A stretch of DNA of 64,000 bases from Paramecium tetraurelia (Eukaryota; Ciliophora; Oligohymenophorea; Peniculida; Parameciidae). This document shows, one piece after another, positions 36,608 to 47,425 of the stretch. The stretch lies in assembly GCF_000165425.1 (NCBI RefSeq), contig NW_001799012.1:169690-233689 (forward strand), written 5' to 3'. The translations under genes were made by a program, and so were the position numbers. The notes under the pieces were generated by a model that did no database searches, was not told the DNA's origin, and worked only from the letters and a program-made list of their open reading frames with translations. Each line of letters starts with the position of its first letter. Position 1 is the first letter of the stretch.

Positions 36608-37690
36608 ATGAAAGTAGTATAATTTAACAATGGATTGTATTATGGATAACTTGATTACTTTTACAAAAAGATTGGCTTGGGGGTTTATGTTTATGATGAC
36701 TCTACCCTTTATTACGGATAATGGAAAAACGATCTTTATAATGGCGAAGGATTGATTGTGTTTCCTTATGGTGCAATTTTGAAGGCCACCTTTAAGAACC
36801 ATTCCATAGAAGGAATAGGAATCCTGATAACCAACAATGAAGTCCTGATTGGAGAATATCAGAATTCGGTTTTAATGAATAAAGCATTGCTCTTTAATGG
36901 AAAATAATGGAAATTGAGATCATTTTTGAAAAATGGCCAATTCGAAGATGCGGATTGTCAACCTAGCAAAGAATAAAAACTATTCTCGGAATTCATTAAG
37001 CAATACCCCTCACTCTATAAAAGCAAACTCTTGTTATCGTTGGTTGGGTTTACGATACATGAAAATCAAATGTACATTGGGGAGTTTAAGAACAACAAAC
37101 TGGATGGTTTGGGTAGAATGTTAGACTTCGACAAAAGAGTATTGGAGGATGGTTATTACAAGAACGGATTGCTGCAGAAGGGATTTAGATATTACGTTGA
37201 AAACAACTCATTCGAATAGGTTTAACTCGTATTTGAACAGGGATCATTCGATTATAAGATAATGATGAAAGGAGACGACTTTCCCATCGAATTGATTAAA
37301 AAACAAAGAGCACTTATGCATCTCACATCTAAGTAATTCATTAGCAAATCCCAAGAAATTCATTACTTTCACAATAGATATCAAAAATGCAACCATCAAC
37401 TCAAACCATTGCTAAAAATTACTTTAAATCAATTTATTATAGAAGAGGATGTGTCAAATGAGGGGGAGACAAATAAACCAATTGAACATGTCAGAAAAGC
37501 CTCCTTCCACAATGAAAAGAATAAATAGTTGGATGAGCAGACAACCACCAGAACCACATCCTTCCATGAAAAGAGCAGATAATTTGAATTAGACATATGT
37601 AAAATTGAATTTGAGAATGCCTTGAGACCTTAGCATTCAAATGTAAGATAGCCATAAAGGAAGAGGATATTTGATAAATATAATTTTTGA
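36608..37690 (+). CDS. MORN-repeat protein, 360 residues
   Basis: Intronless frame. The first 200 residues hold MORN-type repeats: YGQLDYFYKKIGLGVYVYDD, YYGQWKNDLYNGEG, MYIGEFKNNKLDGLG and DGYYKNGLLQKGF, with Y.G.....G.G spacing. The last 150 residues are charged and possibly disordered (VRKASFHNEKNKQLD, TTTRTTSFHEKSRQ), with two similar SFH.EK pieces. No N-myristoylation glycine after the Met, unlike the MORN gene at 17.8 kb. Probable scaffold or membrane-binding protein of the cell cortex. It is divergent from the large unknown gene, with 160 bp between starts. Confidence 0.85.
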
Positions 37691-38028
37691 CTCATAATAC
37701 TAATTAATATATACCATAATATGGAAAAGATGTTTAAAACATATGCATTTATTCAAATATTGATTATCCAAGTCAAGTCAATCTATTTGTTTACTTTACT
37801 TAAGGATTATTTCCAATTATTATAATAATTAGGATACAATATCAGATATATGATAATTTATTTGATGAGAGAGTTTAGTTATTCTTCAAGAATCTGATAT
37901 ATTAATTTGAGTGGTCTTAAAGGAGGAAGTTCAATTACAGCTAAGTTCGATTTTAGAGATGCTTAAATCTTTAATGGATTGAGGATTTATTTAATGATTT
38001 TGATACGGATACAAATTATATAAAAATT
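37691..38028. other. Convergent AT-rich spacer
   Basis: 338 bp between the stops of the MORN gene and the membrane RING gene. No open frame or motif that I can support. The two transcripts must terminate in this stretch. Confidence 0.5.
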
Positions 38029-38630
38029 TCAAAATCTCACATAGTTTGTAAATAAATGCTTTACTATTTTTGTAAACACTAAGTTTTATATATCTGTGTC
38101 TTTATAATTATCAGCATTTCTAGATGAAAATTGCGACAACAGCCTAGTGATTTCTTGACTCAAATGCTGTAGTCTCACTCTCATTGTGAATCTTTATCGA
38201 AGCTTCTTAAACCTTAAATACATAAGAATGGCGATTACTGTAATTATATAATTTAATGCATACCAATCACAATTAATGGAAACATCTTCTATAAATTTTG
38301 AGAAATCCATTTTAAATATTGTTACACAAGGAGTATGTAAGATCGTCTCATCTAATTTTTTTTTTCCAATCTATGTTGATAGTTCTTTAATCTCAACTAA
38401 TAATCACATTGATTCTGGAATTCTTGTTAGATGATTGTTTCTAACAGAACGTTCACCTTGAACTAATTTACGTAAATTTAAATCTATGCTCTGCAAACAG
38501 GACAAGTATTGAAATTTTGATAAAAGTTTTTGTTGCTTAAACAGGGTTTACAGAAGGAATGACCACATGTAAGAGTCAAGGGATGTAATAAAGTTTATAA
38601 GCATATAGGGCAATCAAATAGTTGTTACAT
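38029..38630 (-). CDS. Membrane-anchored RING-finger protein, likely E3 ubiquitin ligase
   Basis: 191 residues; one intron at 38238-38263. N-terminal C3HC4 RING: CPIC at residues 7-10, CGHSFC about 13 residues later, then C at PCL and a closing CPVC. The spacing C-x2-C...C-x-H-x3-C-x2-C...C-x2-C is right for a zinc-binding RING that recruits an E2 enzyme. A hydrophobic helix (MFPLIVIVIAILMYL) follows the middle basic region, then a positive stretch (RFKKLRQRF), giving a likely single-pass topology with a cytosolic N-terminus. The last 50 residues have no motif. Substrate and membrane unknown. Confidence 0.85.
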
Positions 38631-38744
38631 ATTTATTTATAAATAGATGCTTTCTTGAGAGTAAATTAAAATCAAAAAGAGTGATTAGAGATGAGGAGTA
38701 TAATTGTATTATGGGAATATCTAGAAATAAGGATATATAATAAA

Positions 38745-39370
38745 TCATGAAATATTTACACGTTTAATCTTACGTATTTTGGGTTTAATAAATTTACCCA
38801 CCAATCCATCAGATTTCTTTTTGTGCAATGAACGCTACTGCCAAGAACTTTTGCTTAATTTCACAGGTCTATTTCCGACATACTTGCCATTCATCTCCTT
38901 GAACGCCTTCAAATAATCATTTGCATTTAAGAATGACACAAACCCATACCCTCTAGTTTTCATGGTGCGCTTGTCCCTAATGACACGCGATCTTGCGAAG
39001 GAAGGGTACTTTCTGAATGAGTTGGCCAACACTTCGTCACTGACTTCGTTGCCCAGATTTCCACAGAACAATCTATAATCTCCATCAGGCCAATCAGCCA
39101 GAGTAGGGTCTTCCCAAATATCGCCTGCACATTTCCTTAGTATGATCATCCTTCGCTTTCGCTTCTGTTGCTATTGTTGTTACTATTGCTGTTATTGGGG
39201 TTACTATTCAGTTTGCTTCTACTATGGCTACTCAACTAGGATTATGGAGAGGAGACACAATTACCTTTCATTTGTTCTTCTGTTTTTCGAATTTGATCCT
39301 GATTGATCTCATTCTTCTTTTGCTCATACAATTTGTTGAGTTTGGAGAGTGCATTTAAGAGATTGGACAT
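38745..39370 (-). CDS. RBM42-like RNA-binding protein
   Basis: 198 residues, one intron at 39236-39264. A short helical N-terminus is followed by a glutamine tract of at least ten residues written with a mix of TAA, TAG, CAA and CAG. The last 120 residues match RBM42: WEDPTLADWPDGDYRLF, GNLGNEVSDEVL, then RNP1 GYGFVSF and the RBM42 hallmark EMNGKYVGNRPVKL, which is the RRM beta4 and following strand. RBM42 proteins bind RNA and are associated with splicing and mRNA handling. Starts 20 bp from the divergent coiled-coil gene, so the two probably share a promoter. Confidence 0.92.
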
Positions 39371-39390
39371 TTTTATAATTAATTTTAATA

Positions 39391-41668
39391 ATGCAAGTTC
39401 ACACCGACAAAAGTCCTGCTATTCGAACAACCAAGTCTCGAGTGACGGTTTCCCCCAATTCCATCAAGTCTATTCCCATAACGCATAAGGTGATTAATCG
39501 CATCATGGTTCCCATTTACTTGAGAGAGTAACAGTAGCAACAATAGCAATAACCTCAAAATCCAGATGTGATCAGATTGTAACAGGAATTGGAAATGTGG
39601 ATCCAGCGATATCGAGAATTGGAACAACTCTACTAAGGACACAAGAACCACCTAGTTATTGTATATAAAATGATTATGGCAAGATCACGTAATACCAGGA
39701 ACGCATCGATATGTTGGTTCAGGAGAATCATCAGATGTCTCTGATTTTGGAGGCACGCATCCAAGAAGTGCAATAGTGGGAGAGAAGTTACTATGAGTTG
39801 CAATAACAATTGCAGTACACTCAAACGAATAGAGAATCCGAATTTCAAATTCAAATTAATTAATACTCCAATGTGATTGCAAGTTACGAAAAGAATATTA
39901 ATGAATTGAAATCCACTCTGCAATTGAACCAATAAGAAGCCTTGCAATGGAGAGAGCGTTGCGATTATTTGTAGAAGGAACAAGAGAATTTGAGATAGTA
40001 CTATGAGAATCAACGATAGCAAGATGCTGAAATACTCATTCAGAGTGCAGATCAACAACGTCAACAAAACGAGAGTGAGGTTTATAAGTTGAGGAATCAA
40101 TTGGACATGAGAATGAAAGAACTTGAATAATTTAAGTAATAAAATCACCAATTAGAACAGACTCTCATTGAGGTGGGATCTAGTCAATAGAATTATGAAA
40201 CCAAATTGTTGCTATTGACTCAAGAGATTGAAAATAGCAATGATGTATTCTAGAAGAAGGCCTAGCAATTTGAAATAACAAAAAAGAGGAATTAGGAATT
40301 GGAATAAGAAAATTAGATATTGAGAGAACAATATGATCAGTTTGCTTAATAGTTAGATTTCTATAGACAGAAGTACGAGCAGGAAGTCTTGAACCAAAGG
40401 AAACAGGAGAGTTCCAAATTGGACAGAGAACGAACATTGTCAGAGGAAATGAAAAGAATCCAATTACAAATTGAGGAGAGAGACAGGCGAATCAAACAAT
40501 TGGAAGTCTAGATCCAAGCCAATTCCTAATATTAGTCATAATTGATTTAATTGGAAGACTAGTGCTAACTCTTTTAGCAGGAGATTGAGAGATTGAATGG
40601 TTAGGTCAGATAGAAGGAATAATAGATACAATAAATGCAATTGCATAATGAGTAAACTTAATAGAAGCATTACAAAAATGAAAATACTTTGATCAAAATT
40701 CAAAACGAGTATTAATAGTTAATCATCTAATAAACAACCTATCAAAACAATATAGAATAGATGCAACGAGTCAAAATGCAATTGGAAGAGAGAATCATTT
40801 TATTGGGAAGTGAAATTGAGAGATTAAATGATATTTAAAGATAATTGATGAACGAACTTGATCAGAATGTTAGGACTAGAAGAAATGAAAATGAAACAAT
40901 CAATACAGAGAGGTAGAAATACTCAATCATTATTGAATAACAATCTAGGGAATTATCAGAATACAAACTAAAACTTAATTAAATTGAGTTGATTAGAAGT
41001 CAGTCAGATCAATTGAAGTCAGATAATGATAGATTGAATCAATTATTAAGACATTTGTAGAATGAGAATGAATAATGGAGATAAAATTATAATAAATTGG
41101 AAGAACAATTATAATAGGATTACGAGACTAAAATCATTATGTTATCATAGGAAATCGAAAGGCTGTCTATTTTGATCAATGAGAGAAGTACTGAGATGGA
41201 AACCAATAGAAGGAAGGTCACTATTTTAGAAGAAGAGTTGAGTAAGAAAAGATATAGTTAAGAGGAAAAATTGGCTATGCTTACTAGTGAAATTGAGAGA
41301 CTTAACCTATTAAATCTATCCTACTCTGAACAAATTGAAATGCTCAAGACTAAGTTGATAAAGCAGGATTCCTCAGATCTTCTATTATTGAGAGAGAAGA
41401 ACTTGTATCTGAATCAGGAGATTGAACGCTTATAAAATTTAGTTGAAGATCTCAATAAGGAATTGGAAATCTATAGGTATTTGGCATTAAATCTATAATT
41501 AGACTCAAATATGCTGACCAATTTGGAGTCGGATCCAAGTATGAAGAATTGCTTCTCTATTTATCGTTGTATAAAGTAGAAATCGAGAGTTTGCGTGCAT
41601 AATTGACTGATAAAGAAAAGGAAGTCAATGATATGCGTAGATCGTAATTAGCTCCTTATAGAAGGTGA
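39391..41668 (+). CDS. Long coiled-coil protein, 740 residues
   Basis: Introns 39655-39683 and 41477-41502; the rest is one open frame. The first 60 residues are basic and proline-containing, with a short Q-rich tract, then almost continuous heptads to the end (LEQENQILREQYDQFAQQL, IERLNGQVRQKEQQIQ, IERLSILINERSTEMETN). The tail ends with LAPYRR. Gln content is high and about half of the Gln codons are TAA or TAG, which is why the standard code fragments it. Probably a filamentous cytoskeletal protein. Antisense open frames of up to 172 codons in this region are artefacts of Q-rich coding. Confidence 0.85.
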
Positions 41669-41719
41669 TATTATTTGAATGTGATTTTAAATAATTAATT
41701 TTAACAATAAAGATTATTA

Positions 41720-42182
41720 TCACTAATGATGAATTTCATGACTTTTATATTATTGTAATACACTCCATAATTTATCTCTGGATACAACATCTTATTCCTC
41801 ACTTCCAATTTGATTGATCATGATATCTATGTCCTTATCACTAAATCCCATCCCTATCTATATCCATCACATTAATACCCAGAATATCACATTATTTTTT
41901 TAATTCCTACTTGCTTATCTTTTTTGAATTGCTTGTGTCCATGATCTGGAATAGCATCTCAAAGTTATCAAAATCACTGGAATCATAATGGAAACTCTCC
42001 GCAAATTAATTCAAATTCAAATTCTCATTTCTTTTCTTATGTAATTTCTTATATAACAATTAACAGCTTCTGTCCATTCCAGATTCTTAGAGTAATTCCA
42101 AAAACTCTTTCACATTCAATAAATTCGTCTACGCAGACTTAAATTCGTTGAACATATCGACTACTTCCCGAGGATGTTGCAT
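41720..42182 (-). CDS. EF-hand (calmodulin-like) protein, 145 residues
   Basis: One 25-nt intron at 41854-41878. Length and helix-loop-helix spacing fit a four-EF-hand protein. The best loop is MDTSNSKKISKQEL, giving D-x-S-x-S-x-K-x-x-S in place of the usual D-x-D-x-D-G-x-I-x-x-E; a final helix is QYKSHEIHHQ. The other loops are weak (YDSSDFDNFEMLFQ; INQIGSEEQDVVSR), and the canonical acidic ligands are largely missing, so calcium binding may be lost or limited. Similar to degenerate calmodulin/centrin relatives. It lies 32 bp downstream of the GBP-like GTPase on the same strand. Confidence 0.7.
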
Positions 42183-42214
42183 TTATTTTTGTTATATAAA
42201 ATAATAATATTTAT

Positions 42215-44617
42215 TCATTGAATACTGCATCCATCTTCATTCTTTCTACGCTCAGCATCTTAAACCTGTTTTCTCAAAACTTGGATCTCTTATTTATTTT
42301 CAGCGCACTTCTTCTTCAGCTCGAACATCTGAGCTTCACTTGGACCTTATTAAGATTATCGATCATCAGGTGCAACCGACTCTCTTTCAAGTTTGATCTA
42401 CTCTTACAAATCCTGAATTTCCTTAATCAACAGATTCCTTTTCTTCTCCATAAAAGATACCTACTCTTGCTTCTTTTTCAATTCATCTTCCTTAGTGGAT
42501 ACCTGCATCTTTGATTATTGCAAATTGTATTATTGTTCCTCACTTGTATTCGCTAATATCTTTTGATATTTAGAAAATAGATCTTCTATGAATTTCTTAT
42601 AATTGCGTTGTAAGAACTCTGCATATGTAGAACATTGCTAAAATTGGTACTTTTGCTTTTATAATTGGTCTAGAATATTGTTGAAAGATGAAGAGAACGA
42701 ATCGATGTCCTTGAAATTTATTTTACTGATGTTCTTGTTCAAAAACGAGTCATTTTCACATTAACTTGTGTAGAGACAAAATTATAATGCTTATTTCTCT
42801 TTGGCAACAAGGATTTCCTGCAATTTCTTTTTGTATTGCTAATATGATCGATTCTTGCTATTCAAAAAACAATATGGGAATATCTGTTGCAATGAGACAT
42901 CTTTGAAATCTCTGAACTATTTGTATATCTCAATTTCATCAACTTTCTGATTGTCTTTCATCCAACTATCGACTTATTAGACGAATGAATTCAGACTCTA
43001 ATTGTAGATGGCTTTCGTGTAATCCTCACAAATTGATAACCATAATTAATCCAATTACAAAGAAATTGGTTTATTGAGCAGATCAACAATATATTCCATG
43101 TACAAATACATTAGAGGTCCATTCAGATTGTAACTGTTGACTTGTTTGCAAACACTGCCCAAAATAATCCTGTCTTTCAATTGTGTAATCGTGTTCTAAT
43201 ACTCCGAAGTGCTTTATGGGGCAATATAGGCCACATCACGTTACTTAATTAGATTCTCAAATTATTAACCCTTATTGGCTTTGACAAGGAATTCTTGCAA
43301 GTCACTTATTGGACGAGCTTATAGTGCATCGCGTTAAACCCATATAAAATTGGGTAACAATTGCATTATTGCATATTCATTGATCAATAATCTGAAAATG
43401 GTGTCAAGCACAGGGAAACACTGGATACTGTTGTCATCCAATTTGAGAGTGTTGTATAATAATGTCGAGCAACTTAGCATAACAAATGCATAAAGCAATT
43501 GATTATCAGTGCCTTAGCAATCTACAAAGTAATAGCTTTTCTGTTCTATGACAAGTGGTTTGGATAACATCCAAATACCATTGTTTCCAAATTTCTATTT
43601 ATTTGATGTATGAGCAATTTCATTAAGCAAAGTGCTTTTACCTGATTTGTTCTATCCAATAACTCCAACCAAGACTATGGAATTGCGATCATGACTTAGG
43701 ATGTTATTTAGATCCTAATGCAGTTTAATTGCTCCCTTTTAAATGCTCACAATCTCGCAAATGTCTTAACCAGAGTAATTTTGAGTGGATAATTTGGATG
43801 CAAATAGATCTAGATTTAAGAGTTATTGTTTAGCATTGGCAATCAACTATTATTTGTCCTTTTCTGTTAAAGCAGGAACCTTGGATTCCCTCATTATAGC
43901 AGACTATGAATTGAGACTCGGCTTTTTTTCTACTGGAGTGATAGAGTTAGTTAATTTTCTTTCTTTCGGTAAATCTTCAACCGATTGTTATTTGTATGAA
44001 GATTTTAATTGGTCTTGATTTTAAAGTACCTCCTCAACATCGTAATCTGAATATTAGTCTTTAAAGTTCTTGTCTCTTTGTTGTGTATCATAATTGTTTA
44101 GAGGAGGCCTTTCGGTTGGTTTTATTATTGATTGTGTAACTCTTGGTTGATGTTCGATGATGGATTGCTATAACAGGGTAGTGCTAGATTTAGGTTATGG
44201 TTATTATTGTTATGTGCGTTAAATAAGACTGGGATCGTATTTTCTAGGGACTGAAACGGTGGGATCATAGGTAGGTCTTTATGATTGTTACGCATAAGGT
44301 TTGTGTTCTGGTTGGTTGGAATGGTTTATTTAGGAGTATATTCTTGAGTTGACAGTTGAGGAATTGATTTGGGGTCTGTTAATGTAAGATGATGTTGGGT
44401 TGGGTGAATTTTGACTTGTCAGATAGAGAGCATTTGATTTGTTAAGCCTAAAAGTAGGGAGAAAGAGAATTACGCTTGCTGATATTCATCAAGTGGTTCC
44501 ACTACGATGATATCTTGACTCTCATCTGAATTATGGGAGGAGCCGTGAAAGTTATCCTCGAATCCGTATTTGTTTTAATCTAATGGTTTGGATTATATAA
44601 TTACAGCTTGAATACAT
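42215..44617 (-). CDS. Guanylate-binding-protein-like large GTPase with coiled coil
   Basis: 783 residues, introns 44580-44604 and 44448-44473. The first 220 residues are a disordered Q/P/S-rich region. A P-loop follows: VVLVGVIGQNKSGKSTLLNE-type sequence, i.e. GxxxxGKST, near residue 290. A switch-like DCQGTD stands where GBPs have D..G, and VQRDA can serve as the RD guanine-specificity motif of the GBP/atlastin family. Beyond the G domain come helical repeats and a coiled coil (KKKQEQVSFMEKKRNLL, CAENKQEIQVLRKQV). GBP-like GTPases act in membrane tethering or remodelling. No membrane anchor or CAAX box is seen. Confidence 0.8.
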
Positions 44618-44639
44618 CGAATACGTTTTTATTTTATAA

Positions 44640-45695
44640 ATGAAATATTATAGAGAAGGGCAATTGCTTCGATATATTGGTACGTGGATTCCATTGGGAA
44701 TTCTCGTACTAATAGTGCTATACTTTTATGTAGTGTATATGGAGGTATGTGGTGCATATTCATGTTCAAGACTTATTTGATGCCACTCATAAAATCAGAG
44801 TATGTTTCCAGACCAATAGTGGAAATCAATACATACTTGATTCAATTAGTACACATCAATGACTATGTTTTCAGCAACAAAACCATCGGAATTACGATAA
44901 CATTACATATCATTCTAATATTATTCACAATCACCTTAATCCGAGTTGTAATGACAATTCCTGGACATGTGCCAGTTGAATGGCTGAATAAAATAGAGAA
45001 TGAAATTCGTCAGATGATTGAGAACGAAGAAAACATGATAAATCACAATAAGAAAGGATCGCAGACATCAACTTCCTTTTCATCTGAGATAGACGATGAG
45101 TAGCGATTACACTTGAATGTGAAAGTCAAAAACGAGTTAATTGATAAATAAGGTAGAAGACATTGTAAAAATTGCAGCACTTTTAAACCAAAACGTTGTC
45201 ATCATTGCAGACAATGCAAGACCTGCTGGTTGAAGATGGATCACCATTGTTAATGGTTGAATAATTGTATTGGTTATGGCAATTACAAATTGTTCATTAA
45301 TTTACTTTGCTATGCATGTAATCACAATTGATCTCCAACATTAGGGTCTTTAATTAGTTTCATCCTGATCACCTACAGTCGTTGCTATTATGACACCATG
45401 AACTCCTATTCGAGTGATGCCAAACTATTCCTAGTATCCTTTACATTTCTATATTGCTGTTTCCTGTGGATTCTACTAACAGCATTCACCCTCTTCCATC
45501 TGTGGTATCCTCATCAATAATACTGAGATTGTTAGGGCAATCAAATCCAACATCACAACCCTTGAGTATTGCGAGAACAAGCCAAGAGAACCCCTTTAAA
45601 AGGGTGTTTGGAACAATATCTTCGAAGTCTTTGGCAAAAACCCCTTGGTATGGTTCTTACCCATTCAGCCAGATACCAAACCAATATTGGATTGA
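44640..45695 (+). CDS. DHHC palmitoyltransferase
   Basis: 323 residues; introns 44745-44770, 45318-45344 and 45505-45535. Two N-terminal helices ([18 protein letters not shown] and [16 protein letters not shown]) are followed by the cysteine-rich domain: [18 protein letters not shown], then [18 protein letters not shown] with the catalytic DHHC, then IGYGNYKLF. Two further helices come after, then the conserved TTLEYCE, the TTxE motif. This is the complete four-helix topology of an integral S-acyltransferase that palmitoylates cysteines on the cytosolic side of membranes. Convincing as a functional enzyme. Divergent from the GBP-like GTPase with 22 bp between starts. Confidence 0.95.
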
Positions 45696-45715
45696 TATGA
45701 ATATTATTAATATAA

Positions 45716-47425
45716 ATGTTCAATAAAGATTATTTATCCAACTTACTATACTTCCAACGATTAAAAAATATCACCTCTGAAAAAGATTACGAACCCATAC
45801 TGCAGAGTTTTCTCCAATAAGCCAAAATTCACTATTTGCCTAAAGATAGATTTGTGTTCAAATACAAACTCAAAATTGATTACTTCCTCATTCTACTTAA
45901 AGGCAGATGTCTCAAATTAATACCAAAATCTCATGATTAACTTACATAGGAGATCAAAGAATTAGAATTGAGATTTCCAGGTATTCAGAGATTGCCTTAA
46001 AATTTCCATCTAAATCCTACTACCAAAACACTCTCTTTCAGAGGCAAAGAAAATTATCCAAAAGAAAATCTAGTTATCTTATAAGATTAGTTAAATCAAT
46101 TAAACATCCAATCCTTCCAGATGTTGAGTCTAATGGCACATCTCATTGAAGGACATGTGGTTCGATTTCAAAGTGCCCATATCATCAGTGAGGATGATGC
46201 TCTTATAGAATCCATTACTAAAAATGCTCAATGCACCATCATTACCTTGGATAACTGTGAGTTCCTACAATTGTAGGTCTAACAATATTTGGAAATCATT
46301 GAGACCTCCAAAAGAAGGAAGAATGAGAAAATCGAATTTCTGATGTGCCGAGCATTTCAAGATGGGATCAAGTATCCTGATTTCAAACGAGTTCTCCAGG
46401 AACTGATCAATTCTTCAGAAAGAGTCAAGTTATGCAATCACCAAAATCTCTATTCCTTCGAGATGCAATCTCATTATGTGTATTTGATCTTAAAAGGAGA
46501 ATTCTACGTTTCCTACAGCAGTCATAACAATAACTTTGAAGTTCAATGTTGTGGTAGTGATACTCAATATGATAGATTCAGGAAAACTCTGAGACACGAT
46601 CAAAAACAAGTCAAACAGTTAGTTCGCTATCCAATTCAAATCAATGAAAGCACATTCGAACTCCTTAAGTAGGCAAACAAATTTTCTACTAGAGAGTACA
46701 TTCTATTGAAATTGGGACCTGGATAATTGTTAGGCGAAGAAGATTTCAATCACGATTGTTTCAATAACGTCTATCATTCATTTAATTGTTCATGTGTTAG
46801 TGCCAAGGGAAGTGTTCTAGCCATTAAGAAGGTCGACATCTATCGTATTTGTATTGTTAATGATTGGTTTGCCAAGCTTTTTCATAAGAGATGCGAAATG
46901 AAGCGAAAATGGCTCTAGGAAAGATTTGAAAATCATTTGAACAAAAACATATAGAATGAAATTATGAAAAAAACTATCCAACCTGAAAAAACTCAAAGAG
47001 TAGATGATTCCTTATTCCTAAGACTCAAATTCCTTGATGAAGAAGCCACCAAACACAAAAGCACCAAAATCTAGAAATCTCAAATCTCTCCAGAAAGAGA
47101 TCTTACAACTCGTTGTAATTAAAGAAAATTGGCACTAAAAAAACTCATTGAACACAATAGAAAATCTAATCCTAACAATGATCCAAACTGTATTGGAATG
47201 ATTTAATATCTAATTAAACTTGATCGGCATAAATAAATGCTCCTTCAACATTCAATACGATTAGCAATAGGATCATAAATGAATAAGCAAAGAAATTCCT
47301 CCCAACACACTTAAGCTAATGACTAATCGATTAGTAAATCGAGAATATCACCTCAACGCACATATTCTTTTAGATTAGGAAGAAGTAATTCAATGATTAG
47401 TAGTGTTATTAATTATAAAAAATGA
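45716..47425 (+). CDS. Cyclic-nucleotide-binding-like protein, 569 residues
   Basis: Intronless frame from ATG 45716. Two regions have the beta-roll pattern of CNB domains: KYKLKIDYFLILLKGRCLKLI in the first 110 residues, and SFEMQSHYVYLILKGEFYVS with a following KLGPGQLLGEEDFNHD in the middle, where the P-G-x-x-x-G-E/EE turn is like the family's phosphate-binding cassette. The usual R of the cassette (R-T/S-A-S) is absent, so cNMP binding is doubtful. The C-terminal 150 residues are basic and low complexity. Its TGA overlaps the kinesin ATG by four bases. An alternative is a Popeye-like or orphan CNB fold. Confidence 0.7.

Noticed and set aside
36569-36802. Minus-strand open frame of 77 codons
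   Set aside because: Antisense to the start of the MORN gene, which is well supported on the plus strand.
39633-40437. Minus-strand open frames rich in L and Q (about 172 and 85 codons)
   Set aside because: They are antisense to the plus-strand coiled-coil gene. Glutamine codons CAA/CAG and TAA/TAG read as Leu/Ile-rich sequence on the other strand, so the frames are artefacts.
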